From positions 1,037,501-1,101,500 of the forward strand of contig NZ_CP015614.1 of NCBI RefSeq assembly GCF_000635915.2: a stretch of 64,000 nt of DNA, in the 5' to 3' direction. This document shows, one piece after another, positions 30,681 to 41,156 of the stretch. The notes beneath the pieces were generated by a model. It was given only the letters and a program-made list of their open reading frames with translations. It ran no database searches and was not told the origin of the DNA. Both the position numbers and the translations under genes were made by a program. Positions within the stretch are counted from its first letter, which is position 1. The number at the start of each line of letters is the position of its first letter. The stretch is from Brevundimonas naejangsanensis. Its GTDB lineage: Bacteria; Pseudomonadota; Alphaproteobacteria; Caulobacterales; Caulobacteraceae.

Positions 30681-31256
30681 TCAGGCTGCAGGCTTGGTTT
30701 GGATCGGGGCCTCGACCTTGGCGTCCGTCTTGGCGGGCGCAGGCTTTTCGGCCGCAGCAGGGGTCTCCAGCATATTGGCGCCCGGCGTGTCGCGCTTGGC
30801 CTGGGTGCAGCGGCCCTGGAACCAGGCGCCCTGTTCGATCGACAGCTGCTCCTGGGTGATGTCGCCCTCGACGCGCGAGGTGGCGAACAGCTTGACCTGC
30901 TTGGCGACGATGGCGCCCGAGACGCGGCCGCGCACCTCAAGGATGTCGGCGTGCACCGTGCCCTCGACCGCGCCGCCTTCGCCGATCACCACGCGCACCA
31001 CGCGGATGTCGCCTTTCAGAGAGCCGTCGACCTGAAGTTCGCCTGCGCCGGAGATGTTGCCCTCATACTTTACGCCCGCCGATAGGGTCGAAAGGCTGGA
31101 GGAACGGGCGGCGGGGCGAGCCGGTTCAGGCGCGCGCGCAGGCGCAGCGGCGATCGGGGCGGCGGGCTCCGGCTTGGGCTGGACCGGCTCAGGCGGCTTG
31201 GGAATGCCCATTCCGCCAGAGGGGTTGTTGTCGAACGGTTTGTTCTTATTGAACAT
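30681..31256 (-). CDS. Bactofilin
   Basis: Bactofilins polymerize without nucleotide into membrane-linked filaments; in Caulobacter they recruit a peptidoglycan synthase to the stalk base. The 191-residue protein has an N-terminal MFNKNKPF start, a Pro-rich linker, then the beta-helical domain (about 55-160) with repeated G-E-V-x-G steps such as SAGVKYEGNISGAGELQVDGSLKGDI read in parts and VEGTVHADILEVRGRVSG. The C-terminal tail is Lys/Ala/Pro-rich. GGAG lies nine bases before the ATG. It could be the BacA- or BacB-type paralogue. Confidence 0.93.
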   Translation of the reverse strand: MFNKNKPFDNNPSGGMGIPKPPEPVQPKPEPAAPIAAAPARAPEPARPAARSSSLSTLSAGVKYEGNISGAGELQVDGSLKGDIRVVRVVIGEGGAVEGTVHADILEVRGRVSGAIVAKQVKLFATSRVEGDITQEQLSIEQGAWFQGRCTQAKRDTPGANMLETPAAAEKPAPAKTDAKVEAPIQTKPAA

Positions 31257-31389
31257 TCATGCTCTCCGCGTCACGCCGCGATTATCGGCGTTTGGTCAAT
31301 GTCAGCCCCTGAGGATGCAATCCCTGGCGACACTTAGCGCGGGCTGAGGCGGAGAGGTCAAGCGGGGCCTTCCGAACCCCGCTCGCCGA

Positions 31390-31857
31390 TCAAAGCGCTT
31401 CGACGGCGGCCAGAACCTCTTCGGCGTGGCCCTTGACCTTGACGTTGCGCCAGGCGCGGCGGACCGCGCCCTGGCCGTCGATCAGGAAGGTGGCGCGCTC
31501 AATGCCCATATATTCGCGGCCGTAGAGCTTCTTCTGCACCCACACGCCCCAGGCTTCGGTGACCACGCCGTCCTCGTCCGAGCCGAGCACGACCTTGAGG
31601 TCATGCTTGGCCTTGAAGCGGTCCAGCTTCTTCACCGTGTCGCGCGACACCCCGATCACGACCGCGTTCGCCGCCGCGAACCGGTCGATCAGGGCCGAGA
31701 AGTCCTGACCTTCGGTCGTGCAGCCGGGCGTGTCGGCCTTGGGGTAGAAGTAGAGCACGACGTTCTTGCCCCTCAGCCCGTCCAGCGACACGCGCCCGCC
31801 GCCGTCTGTCGCCAGATCGAAAGCAGGGGCGGGCGTATTTTCGGTGATGTCGGTCAC
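31390..31857 (-). CDS. bcp: Thioredoxin-dependent peroxiredoxin (Bcp/PrxQ type)
   Basis: This peroxiredoxin reduces hydrogen and organic peroxides. The 155-residue protein has the peroxidatic Cys46 in YPKADTPGCTTEG, Arg in the active site and VSRDTVKKLDRFKAKHDL. The usual resolving cysteine five residues after the first is Gln-Asp here, and no other cysteine exists, so it should act as a 1-Cys enzyme. It starts with GTG at 31857, behind AAGGAG that overlaps the tyrS end, ten bases after the tyrS stop; the two are an operon. Confidence 0.93.
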   Translation of the reverse strand: MTDITENTPAPAFDLATDGGGRVSLDGLRGKNVVLYFYPKADTPGCTTEGQDFSALIDRFAAANAVVIGVSRDTVKKLDRFKAKHDLKVVLGSDEDGVVTEAWGVWVQKKLYGREYMGIERATFLIDGQGAVRRAWRNVKVKGHAEEVLAAVEAL

Positions 31858-31867
31858 AGCGCTCTCC

Positions 31868-33148
31868 TTAAACCGGGCGCACCAGCACTAGCTTCTTCTT
31901 GCCGGCGCCGAGCTTCAGCACGCCGTCCGCGTTCAGGTCGGCCTCTTCAATCAGGCGGGCGCCGTCGTTGACGACCTCGTCGTTCAGGCGAAGACCGCCG
32001 CCCTGGGCCAAACGACGCGCTTCGCCATTGGAGCTGCTGAGACCCGCCTTGGTCGTGACGGCGGCGATCATGGCGCCAATCACCTCGTCGCGCGGCAGTT
32101 CGACGGTCGGCAGGTCGGCCGACAGCTGACCCTTCTCGAAGGCGGCTTCAGCGGCCGCGCGCGCGGCCTGTGCGGCCTCGGCGCCGTGCAGCATGGAGGT
32201 GGTCGCGTCGGCCAGCGCCTTCTTGGCGTCGTTGATCTCGGCGCCTTGAAGCGCCTCATAGCGCTCTATCTGATCCAGCGGCAGGTCGGTGAACAGGCGC
32301 ATGAAGCGGCCCACGTCGCCGTCTTCGGTGTTGCGCCAGTATTGCCAATAGTCGAACGGCGACAGGGCGTCGGCGTTCAGCCACACGGCGCCGCCGACCG
32401 TCTTGCCCATCTTCTGGCCCGAGGCGGTGGACAGCAGCGGCGTGGTCAGGCCGAAGGCGGCCTTGTGGTCCACCTTGCGGGTCAGTTCGACGCCGTTTAT
32501 GATGTTGCCCCACTGGTCCGAGCCGCCCATCTGCAGCGAACAGCCATAGCGTCGGTTCAGCTCCAGGAAGTCGGTCGCCTGCATCAGCATGTAGTTGAAC
32601 TCTAGGAAGGTCAGCGGCTGCTCGCGATCCAGGCGCAGCTTGACCGAATCGAAGCTCAGCATCCGGTTGATGGTGAAGTGCGTGCCGTAGTCGCGCAGGA
32701 ACTGCAGGTAGCCCAGCTGCGACAGCCACTCGTCGTTATCCAGCATGATGGCGTCGGTCGGGCCGTCGCCGAAGGTCAGGAATTTCTCGAACACGCCTTT
32801 GATGCCGGCGATGTTCTCGGCGATCTTTTCCTCGGTCAGCAGGGGGCGCTGGGTGTCCTTGAACGAGGGGTCGCCGACCTTGGTCGTGCCGCCGCCCATC
32901 AGGACGATCGGCTTGTGTCCGGCCTGCTGAAGACGACGCAGCAGCATGATCTGGATCAGGTGGCCGACGTGCAAGCTGGGCGCCGTCGCATCGAAACCAA
33001 TATAGCCCGTGACCACGCCCGACGCGGCCGCCTCATCCAGTTCGACCGGGTGGGTGATCTGGTGGATATAGCCGCGCGCCTTCATCAGGCGCAGGAAGTC
33101 CGATTTGAAGGCGGTTTCGGAAACGGTTTGGGTCGTGGGCTCGGTCAT
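31868..33148 (-). CDS. tyrS: Tyrosyl-tRNA synthetase
   Basis: TyrS charges tRNA-Tyr with tyrosine. It is a class I synthetase with HVGH at 60-63 (HIGH motif), the tyrosine-binding [12 protein letters not shown] and GGSDQWGNI, and KMGKT at 246-250 (KMSKS loop). The C-terminal S4 RNA-binding domain includes [19 protein letters not shown]. The length of 426 is normal for the TyrRS group with S4 domain. Upstream on the same strand is a 16-codon frame with four Tyr codons and a terminator-like hairpin, suggesting control by attenuation; the Shine-Dalgarno match before ATG (CGGACCC) is weak. Confidence 0.97.
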   Translation of the reverse strand: MTEPTTQTVSETAFKSDFLRLMKARGYIHQITHPVELDEAAASGVVTGYIGFDATAPSLHVGHLIQIMLLRRLQQAGHKPIVLMGGGTTKVGDPSFKDTQRPLLTEEKIAENIAGIKGVFEKFLTFGDGPTDAIMLDNDEWLSQLGYLQFLRDYGTHFTINRMLSFDSVKLRLDREQPLTFLEFNYMLMQATDFLELNRRYGCSLQMGGSDQWGNIINGVELTRKVDHKAAFGLTTPLLSTASGQKMGKTVGGAVWLNADALSPFDYWQYWRNTEDGDVGRFMRLFTDLPLDQIERYEALQGAEINDAKKALADATTSMLHGAEAAQAARAAAEAAFEKGQLSADLPTVELPRDEVIGAMIAAVTTKAGLSSSNGEARRLAQGGGLRLNDEVVNDGARLIEEADLNADGVLKLGAGKKKLVLVRPV

Positions 33149-33190
33149 GGTCGGGTCCGTAGCATCAGAACCGGCGGCCGTCTTCCGAGG

Positions 33191-33217
33191 AATAATGCCG
33201 CCGAGGGAAGGGCGGCA
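33191..33217 (-). terminator. Putative attenuator hairpin in the tyrS leader
   Basis: On the minus strand TGCCGCC (33217-33211) pairs perfectly with GGCGGCA (33202-33196) over an eight-base loop and is followed by TTATT. It lies between the Tyr-rich leader frame and tyrS. Upstream GCGGC (33231-33227) could pair with GCCGC inside the left arm and so prevent this hairpin; downstream GCCGCC near 33171-33179 could pair with the right arm. The structures are mutually exclusive, as in amino acid attenuators, but the GC-rich context makes chance pairing easy. Confidence 0.5.
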
Positions 33218-33234
33218 AGGATCGCGGCCGCTCT

Positions 33235-33285
33235 CTAGTAGAGGCCGTAGTAATAGGCGGCGAAAAGGGCCGGTTGCGCGATCAT
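33235..33285 (-). CDS. Candidate Tyr-rich leader peptide upstream of tyrS
   Basis: A 16-codon frame encodes [16 protein letters not shown] followed by TAG. Four of sixteen codons are Tyr (TAT TAC TAC, then TAC just before the stop), far above expected use. It ends 86 bases before the tyrS ATG on the same strand. A TTGACT box lies about 30 bases upstream, which would place the transcription start close to the ATG, so the message may be leaderless, as is known for trpL in Sinorhizobium. By analogy with pheL and trpL, ribosome stalling at Tyr codons would report low Tyr-tRNA. It is too short to be confirmed by homology here. Confidence 0.6.
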   Translation of the reverse strand: MIAQPALFAAYYYGLY

Positions 33286-33291
33286 GGGCGC

Positions 33292-33321
33292 TAGCTACGT
33301 CGCCCCCGACGTGGCAGTCAA
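33292..33321 (-). promoter_or_regulatory. Putative promoter of the tyrS leader transcript
   Basis: On the minus strand TTGACT (33321-33316) is a near-consensus -35 box. TAGCTA (33297-33292), 18 bases downstream, is the only -10 candidate and is a poor match. If used, transcription would begin about at the leader ATG (33285). It overlaps the region just before the divergent anmK start. Confidence 0.35.
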
Positions 33322-33327
33322 GCCGCC

Positions 33328-34467
33328 ATGACGACCTCCCCGAAAAAGACCCTGCGCGTGCTTGGATTCATGACCGGCACCTCGCTCGACGCCGTGGACA
33401 TGGCGGTGATCGAAACGGACGGCCACGACATCCTGTCTTTCGGCCCCGCCGGCGAGATGAAACTGGACGCAGAGAGCCGCGCCATCATTGAGGACGCCAT
33501 CGACGACGCCTTCGATTGGGAGCGCGACGAAGAAGAACCGGACAGCTTCGAAGACGCCCGCATGGCGGTGGCCGATGCGCATCTGGCCGCCGCGCTCGGC
33601 TTCATGGCGGTGAACGGGGTGAAGTCCAGTGCGCTGGATCTGGTCGGCGTCCACGGCCAAACGGTGCTGCACGAGGCGCCGACGCCCGACCTGCAGGGCC
33701 GCACCGTCCAGCTTATCGACGCCGCCAGTGTGGCCGAAGGGCTGGGGGTCCCCGTCGCCTATGATTTCCGCAGCGCCGACGTGGCGGCGGGCGGGCAGGG
33801 CGCGCCGCTGGCGCCGATCTATCACGCAGCGCTGGTCCGCAAGGCGGGGATGGAGGGGCCTGTCGCTGTGCTCAATCTGGGCGGGGTCGGCAACATCACC
33901 CTGATCCGCGCCGACGGCGACTTGGAGGCCTTCGACACCGGCCCGGCCAACGGCATGGTCGATCTGTTGGTCCAGTCGCGCATGAAGAAGCGGATGGACG
34001 AGGGCGGTCGTCTGGCGGCGGCGGGAACGGTCGATCAGGCTGTGCTGGACGCCTATCTAGCCCATCCCTATTTCGCCGCGAGCGGCCCGAAGTCCCTGGA
34101 TCGTTTCGACTTCTCGCTGGAGCCGGTGGCGGATTTGTCGCTGGAAGACGCCGCCGCCACCCTGACCGCCTTCGCGGCGCAGGCCGTGGCCCTGGCCGTC
34201 GCCCGCTGTTCGGAGCAGGCGAAGGAGATCGTCGTTTGCGGCGGCGGGCGTCATAATCCGGCGCTGCTGGCCGCGATCCGCGAGCGCGTCGGCGTCCCTA
34301 TCTCGACCGCCGAGGACATGGGCTGGCGCGGCGACGCGATCGAGGCCGAGGCCTTCGCCTTCCTGGCCGCGCGCTGTCGTCTGGGCCTGCCGATCAGCTT
34401 CCCCGGCACGACAGGCGTTCCGGCCCCTATGACCGGCGGCCGGATTGTCGAACCGGGAGCCGAATAA
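33328..34467 (+). CDS. anmK: Anhydro-N-acetylmuramic acid kinase
   Basis: AnmK hydrolyses and phosphorylates anhydro-MurNAc to MurNAc-6-phosphate in cell-wall recycling. The 379-residue protein has [19 protein letters not shown] at the ATP-binding start, [11 protein letters not shown], a GGVGNIT motif ([12 protein letters not shown]), [11 protein letters not shown] and [15 protein letters not shown]. Its start is only 42 bases from the divergent tyrS leader frame, so the promoters overlap or adjoin. Its stop shares one base with the next gene. Confidence 0.96.
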   Translation: MTTSPKKTLRVLGFMTGTSLDAVDMAVIETDGHDILSFGPAGEMKLDAESRAIIEDAIDDAFDWERDEEEPDSFEDARMAVADAHLAAALGFMAVNGVKSSALDLVGVHGQTVLHEAPTPDLQGRTVQLIDAASVAEGLGVPVAYDFRSADVAAGGQGAPLAPIYHAALVRKAGMEGPVAVLNLGGVGNITLIRADGDLEAFDTGPANGMVDLLVQSRMKKRMDEGGRLAAAGTVDQAVLDAYLAHPYFAASGPKSLDRFDFSLEPVADLSLEDAAATLTAFAAQAVALAVARCSEQAKEIVVCGGGRHNPALLAAIRERVGVPISTAEDMGWRGDAIEAEAFAFLAARCRLGLPISFPGTTGVPAPMTGGRIVEPGAE

Positions 34468-35423
34468 TGGCGGCGTCTTCGCGTTTCTGGGGCGTCGCCA
34501 GCGGTCTGGCGGCGGGCGCTCTGTGGGGGCTGGTCTTCCTGGCGCCGAAGATGGTCCCCGAGGCCTCGCCCCTGCTGCTGACGGCGGGTCGCTACCTCGC
34601 CTATGGCCTGATCGCGGTCTTGCTGATCGCGCCCCGCTGGCGGCGGGTGACGGCCGCCCTGACGCGCGAAGCGTGGGGCGCGCTGGTCTGGCTGAGCCTG
34701 GCGGGGAACCTGGTCTACTTCGCCTTCCTGGTGGTCAGCGTGCATTACGCAGGCGTGGCGGCCTCGGCCCTGATCGTCGGCATGGTGCCCGTAGTCGTGG
34801 CCCTATGGGGCCTGCGAGACAACGATTCGCCGCCGCTGTCGCGCGTCGCGCCGCCCATCGCCGTGGCGGCGCTCGCGGTCGGTCTGATCGGGTGGCAGTC
34901 CTTGAGCCAGGGCGGCGGCGCCGCGGCGCAAAGCGGCACGGCCACGCTGATCGGTCTGGGGTGCGCCCTGGCTGCCCTGCTGTCCTGGACCGCCTTCGCC
35001 GTCGGCAACAGCCGCTGGATGGGGCGCCTGCCCGACGTCACCCCGCATGAGTGGTCGTTGCTGACCGGCGTGGTCACAGGAGGGCTGGCGCTGGTGCTGG
35101 TCATCCCGTCGCTGTTCACGTTGGGCGGCATGACGGATGACGCCTGGCTGCGTCTGATCGGCGTCAGCGCGGGCGTGGCGATCTTCGCCTCGGTCATCGG
35201 CAACGCCTTCTGGAACCAGGCCAGCCGCCTGCTGCCCCTGACCATGCTCGGCCAGATGATCGTGTCCGAGACCCTGTTCGCCTTTATCTACGGCTTCATC
35301 TGGGAACAGCGCGGCCCGACCGTGATCGAGATCGTCGCCATGATCCTGATGATCGTGAGCGTCGTCTGGTGCGTCCGCGCTCACCGTCCGGCGGCTGTGG
35401 CCGCTGCGGAAGGCGAACACTGA
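34467..35423 (+). CDS. EamA-family (DMT superfamily) transporter
   Basis: This is a 318-residue inner-membrane protein with about ten hydrophobic segments in two EamA repeats (about 10-150 and 165-300). Features include AAGALWGLVFLAPKMV at the start, SVHYAGVAASALIVGMVPV ending repeat one, and LPLTMLGQMIVSETLFAFIYGFIWEQRGPT ending repeat two read in parts. Related proteins export amino acids or other small metabolites; the substrate is unknown. The ATG overlaps the anmK TAA by one base, so the two are coupled, though no functional link is evident. Confidence 0.9.
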   Translation: MAASSRFWGVASGLAAGALWGLVFLAPKMVPEASPLLLTAGRYLAYGLIAVLLIAPRWRRVTAALTREAWGALVWLSLAGNLVYFAFLVVSVHYAGVAASALIVGMVPVVVALWGLRDNDSPPLSRVAPPIAVAALAVGLIGWQSLSQGGGAAAQSGTATLIGLGCALAALLSWTAFAVGNSRWMGRLPDVTPHEWSLLTGVVTGGLALVLVIPSLFTLGGMTDDAWLRLIGVSAGVAIFASVIGNAFWNQASRLLPLTMLGQMIVSETLFAFIYGFIWEQRGPTVIEIVAMILMIVSVVWCVRAHRPAAVAAAEGEH

Positions 35424-35493
35424 CGAACGGCGCAATTAGAAACGGCGCCCCGAAGATCAGGACGCCGCTTCAATCAGGATATCGCTATGCCGA

Positions 35494-36144
35494 TCAGGCC
35501 GGCTTTTCTTCCAGCCGCTTGTCCAGATAGGCGCCGACGCGGCGCTCGACCGCGCCGATGTGGTCCTGCCAGAAGTGGGTCGCGCCTTCTTCCAACTCGT
35601 AGTCGATGACGATGCCCTTCTGGGTGCGCAGCTTGTTCACCACGCGCTCGACATCGGCGGGCGGCACCACGGTGTCGGCCGTGCCGTGCAGGAACAGGCC
35701 CGAAGCCGGGCAGGGGGCCAGGAAGCTGAAGTCATAGATGTTTGACGGCGGGGACACCGAGATGAAGCCGTCGGTTTCGGGGCGACGCATCAGCAGCTGC
35801 ATCCCGATATAGGCGCCGAACTGATAGCCGGCGACCCAGGTCTGGGTGGCGGCGGGGTTGTTGGCCTGCAGCCAGTCCAGCGCCGTCGCTGCGTCGGCCA
35901 GCTCGCCGATGCCGCTGTCGAACTCGCCCTGCGACTTGCCCACGCCGCGGCTGTTGTAGCGCAAGGTGGCGAAGCCGCGCTGGACGAACAGCTGGTGCAT
36001 CGTCAGGGCGACGGGGTTGTTCATATGCCCGCCCGCCTTGGGGTGGGGGTGCAGGATCAGGGCGATCGGCGCGTCGGGACGCTTGCCAGGAGAGTAGCGG
36101 CCTTCGATGCGGCCGGAGGCGCCAGGCAGGATGACTTCAGGCAT
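35494..36144 (-). CDS. Alpha/beta-hydrolase fold protein with nucleophile Ser replaced by Gln
   Basis: This is a 216-residue protein of the COG2945-like alpha/beta-hydrolase group. Conserved parts include LILHPHPKAGGHMNN (oxyanion region), LRYNSRGVGKSQGEFD, LFLHGTADTVVPPADV with the acid residue and GATHFW with the catalytic-type His. The nucleophile elbow reads GYQFGA: Gln108 (codon CAG on the minus strand) stands where GxSxG has Ser. Unless another residue takes over, it is unlikely to be a normal serine hydrolase. It is a single gene, divergent from iscR and convergent with the EamA gene. Confidence 0.85.
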   Translation of the reverse strand: MPEVILPGASGRIEGRYSPGKRPDAPIALILHPHPKAGGHMNNPVALTMHQLFVQRGFATLRYNSRGVGKSQGEFDSGIGELADAATALDWLQANNPAATQTWVAGYQFGAYIGMQLLMRRPETDGFISVSPPSNIYDFSFLAPCPASGLFLHGTADTVVPPADVERVVNKLRTQKGIVIDYELEEGATHFWQDHIGAVERRVGAYLDKRLEEKPA

Positions 36145-36187
36145 GGATGGCGGTCCCTACGATCAACAGTGGTTTCGCGAGCGGATA

Positions 36188-36221
36188 ATACTTGACCACA
36201 CAGGTAGGACTTTCTAAGTCC
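36188..36221 (+). promoter_or_regulatory. Putative iscR-suf promoter with IscR-like half-site
   Basis: ATACTTGAC at 36188-36196 matches the left half of the E. coli type 1 IscR operator exactly, but the right half (around 36204-36212) is poor. TTGACC inside it can serve as a -35 box; TAAGTC 17 bases downstream is a weak -10. The same ATACTTGAC plus GTAGG-CTTTC arrangement occurs upstream of rhlE, so part of the match may be generic promoter sequence. Self-repression by holo-IscR is inferred. Confidence 0.5.
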
Positions 36222-36304
36222 CCCCCTGCACGATGCGCTCGCCAGCAAGGCCGGGGGTCTTAGCACAGCGAGCCTGAAAAGCGGTAGAATTTTGAGGTAT
36301 TGGG

Positions 36305-36763
36305 ATGCGTCTGTCGACCAAGGGACGTTACGCCGTCATGGCGATGGCCGATCTGGCGAAGAACGGCGCCGATCGGGCCGTCTCCCTGGCTGAAATCGCG
36401 GCGCGTCAGGAAATCTCGCTCAGCTATCTGGAACAGCTTTTTGCGCGCCTGCGCAAAGGCGGTCTGGTCAAGAGCGTGCGGGGGCCGGGCGGCGGCTATC
36501 GGCTGGCCAAGGCGGCGGGCGAGATGGTCGTGGCCGACATTGTTCTGGCCGTTGATGAGCCGATCCGCGCCACGCGCTGCGCCGCCCACGGCACGCCGCG
36601 TGGCTGCATGACGGGCGGCGCCCGCTGCATCACCCATGACCTGTGGGAAGATCTGGGCGCAGAGATTCATCGCTATCTAGCCGGGGTCAGCCTCGCCGAC
36701 GTGGTCGAGAAGCGGACGGGCCGGGCGCGCGTCGGCGCGGACTCGATGGAGGCCGCCGCATGA
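36305..36763 (+). CDS. iscR: Rrf2-family Fe-S regulator IscR
   Basis: IscR senses the Fe-S cluster state and controls Fe-S assembly genes. The 152-residue protein has the winged-helix N-terminus (MRLSTKGRYAVMAMADLA, ISLSYLEQLFARLRKGGLV, GPGGGYRLAK) and cluster ligands Cys92, Cys101, Cys108 with His111. In E. coli the ligands are at 92, 98, 104 and 107, so the loop here is longer. Its stop overlaps the cysteine desulfurase start (ATGA), placing it first in a suf operon. Confidence 0.95.
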   Translation: MRLSTKGRYAVMAMADLAKNGADRAVSLAEIAARQEISLSYLEQLFARLRKGGLVKSVRGPGGGYRLAKAAGEMVVADIVLAVDEPIRATRCAAHGTPRGCMTGGARCITHDLWEDLGAEIHRYLAGVSLADVVEKRTGRARVGADSMEAAA

Positions 36764-37896
36764 GCGTTTACCTCGACTACAACGCCTCCGGCCTGGTTCG
36801 TCCTGAGGTTCAGGACATCATGGCCAAGGCCTTGGCCGACAACGGCAATCCATCGGCGGTCCACGCCGCCGGACGTCGCGCACGAGCACGCGTCGAGACG
36901 GCGCGGGCGCAGGTGGCCGATCTGGTCGGGGCCGATCAGACGGCGATCATCTTCTCTTCGGGCGGCACCGAATCCAATGCTCAGGCCATCCATAGCGCCC
37001 TGGCCGCCGGCTGCGAGCGGCTGATCGTCAGCGCGACCGAGCACCCTTGCGTGGCCGAGGCCGCCGCCGTCAGCGGCGCGCCGGTCGAGGTGCTGCCGGT
37101 GGATTCGAACGGCGTGGTCGATCTGACCTGGCTGGCCGAGGCGCTGGCGCGCCCGGGTCGCGCGGTCGTCGCCATCCATCACGCCAACAATGAAAGCGGC
37201 GTGATCCAGCCGATCGCCGAGGCGGCGAAGCTGGTCCATGCGGCGGGCGGCTGGCTGCACGTCGACGCCATTCAGTCGGCGGGCAAGGTTCCGGTGACGA
37301 TGAAGGCGCTGGGCGCCGACAGCCTGACCCTCTCGGCGCACAAGCTGGGCGGGCCGCAGGGCGTGGGCGCTTTGGTGCTGAAGGACGGCGTGTCGGCCGT
37401 CCGCATCCTGCACGGCGCGGGCCAGGAGCGCGGGCTGCGCGCCGGGACCGAGAACGTGCCGGGCATCGCCGGTTTCGGCGTCGCGGCCGACTGCGCCGCG
37501 CGCGATCTGGACGCCGCCATGACGCATGTCGTCTGGCGCGATGCTGCCGAGGCTAAGGTCAAGGCTGCGGGCGCGACGATCATCGGCGGCGCGGTGGAGC
37601 GTCTGCCCAACACCCTGTTTATGGCGGTTGAGGGCTGGGACAGCCCGCAGCAGCTGATCACCCTCGACCTTGTCGGGGTCATGGTGTCTGCCGGTTCGGC
37701 CTGCTCGTCCGGCAAGGTCAAGCCGTCCAAGGCGATCAGCGCCATGGGTCTTCATCACCTGGCGACCGGGGGCGTGCGCGTCTCCGGCGGCTGGGGCACG
37801 ACCGAGTCGGACTGGACTCGCTTCGCCGATGCCTGGGTCGCGGCCTGGGAAAAGCATAGTGCGCGCCTGATTGAGCGCGCTAAGGAAGTCGCGTAA
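36760..37896 (+). CDS. IscS/NifS-type cysteine desulfurase
   Basis: This PLP enzyme removes sulfur from cysteine as a persulfide for Fe-S assembly. The 378-residue protein begins MSVYLDYNASGLVRPEV and has IIFSSGGTESNAQAIHSA, Lys195 in LSAHKLGGPQGVG as the PLP lysine and Cys315 in SAGSACSSGKV as the sulfur carrier. The flexible Cys loop is of the group I (IscS/NifS) type, unlike the SufS protein coded later in the same operon, so the operon carries two different desulfurases. It overlaps iscR and precedes sufB by three bases. Confidence 0.92.
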   Translation: MSVYLDYNASGLVRPEVQDIMAKALADNGNPSAVHAAGRRARARVETARAQVADLVGADQTAIIFSSGGTESNAQAIHSALAAGCERLIVSATEHPCVAEAAAVSGAPVEVLPVDSNGVVDLTWLAEALARPGRAVVAIHHANNESGVIQPIAEAAKLVHAAGGWLHVDAIQSAGKVPVTMKALGADSLTLSAHKLGGPQGVGALVLKDGVSAVRILHGAGQERGLRAGTENVPGIAGFGVAADCAARDLDAAMTHVVWRDAAEAKVKAAGATIIGGAVERLPNTLFMAVEGWDSPQQLITLDLVGVMVSAGSACSSGKVKPSKAISAMGLHHLATGGVRVSGGWGTTESDWTRFADAWVAAWEKHSARLIERAKEVA

Positions 37897-37899
37897 ATT

Positions 37900-39366
<1,467 letters not shown>

Positions 39367-39387
39367 GTGAGTTGAAGAAGAAAAACA

Positions 39388-40133
<746 letters not shown>

Positions 40134-40137
<4 letters not shown>

Positions 40138-41156
40138 AAGCGCTCGCCCGGCTGGACCTGACCGACGCTGCGACCTTCCCTTCGCGGCGGGTCGAGGAGT
40201 GGAAATACAGTGACCTGAAGCGCTTTCTTCGCGAAGCGCCTAAACCGTCCGGCACGGCCGTCGTCGATGCGCCGGGGCCGTTCTACGACCTGGGCGGCGA
40301 CGCCATCGTCTTCGCCAACGGCCGCCCGGTCGGGGTGAGGGACTACATCGCCTCGGGCGACCAGACCGTGCGCCTGCGCTTCATCTCGGACGCGACGGGC
40401 ACAGGCCATACGGCGGCGGCGCGCATTGTCGCCCGACCCGGCGCGCGACTGCTGCTGCTGGAGACGCACGAGGGCAAGGGCTCGGCCTATGTCGCCCACA
40501 ACAAGGTCGAGATCGACGTCGCCGCGGACGCCGAGGTCACTCGGATCGTCCTCAGCGACGAACCGGACGACGCCATTTCGGTGGCCGAGGCTGAGGTCAA
40601 GCTGGAAGCAGGCGGCCGCTATCGCCAGACCATCGTCGCCACCGGCGCCAAGCTGCAACGTCACGAGACCCGCCTGCGTCACGGCGCGGAAGGCGCCGAT
40701 GCGCGCGTCGACGGAATCTATCTGCTCGGCGGCTCGCGCCACGCCGACCTGACCTCCGTCATCGACCACGTCGCGGCCAACGGCACGACCAGCCAGCTGA
40801 TCAAGGGCGTCGTCCGTGACGAGGCGCGCGGCGTCTTCCAGGGCAAGATTCTGGTCCAGAAGGGCGCCGACGACACCGACGCCCGCATGGGCCACCACGG
40901 TCTGATCACGTCCGAGCGCGGCGAGATCGACGTCAAGCCCGAGCTGATCATCTATGCCGACGAGGTGCAGTGCGCCCACGGGGCGACCGTCGGGACGCTG
41001 GACGAAAGCGCCCTGTTCTACATGCAGCAGCGCGGCATCTCGGCTGATGAGGCGCGCGCCCTGTTGACCCATGCCTTCCTGATCGAGGTCGTCGACCGCA
41101 TCGAGCATGAAGGCGCCAGAGAGGTGGTGCGGGAATGGCTGACGGCTCGCCTGTGA
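40134..41156 (+). CDS. sufD: Fe-S assembly protein SufD
   Basis: SufD pairs with SufB in the scaffold and helps iron entry. The 340-residue protein is shorter than the E. coli form but carries the N-terminal FPSRRVEEWKYSDLKRFL, the central beta-helix with HVAANGTTSQLIKGVVRDEARGVFQGKI read in parts, and DEVQCAHGATVGTLDESALFYMQQRGIS with the conserved Cys-His pair. It overlaps sufC and sufS. Confidence 0.96.

Noticed and set aside
35435..35475. Possible terminator between the EamA gene and the hydrolase gene
   Set aside because: Only a short imperfect CGGCG/CGCCG pairing around a 16-base loop and no U-tract; too weak to list.
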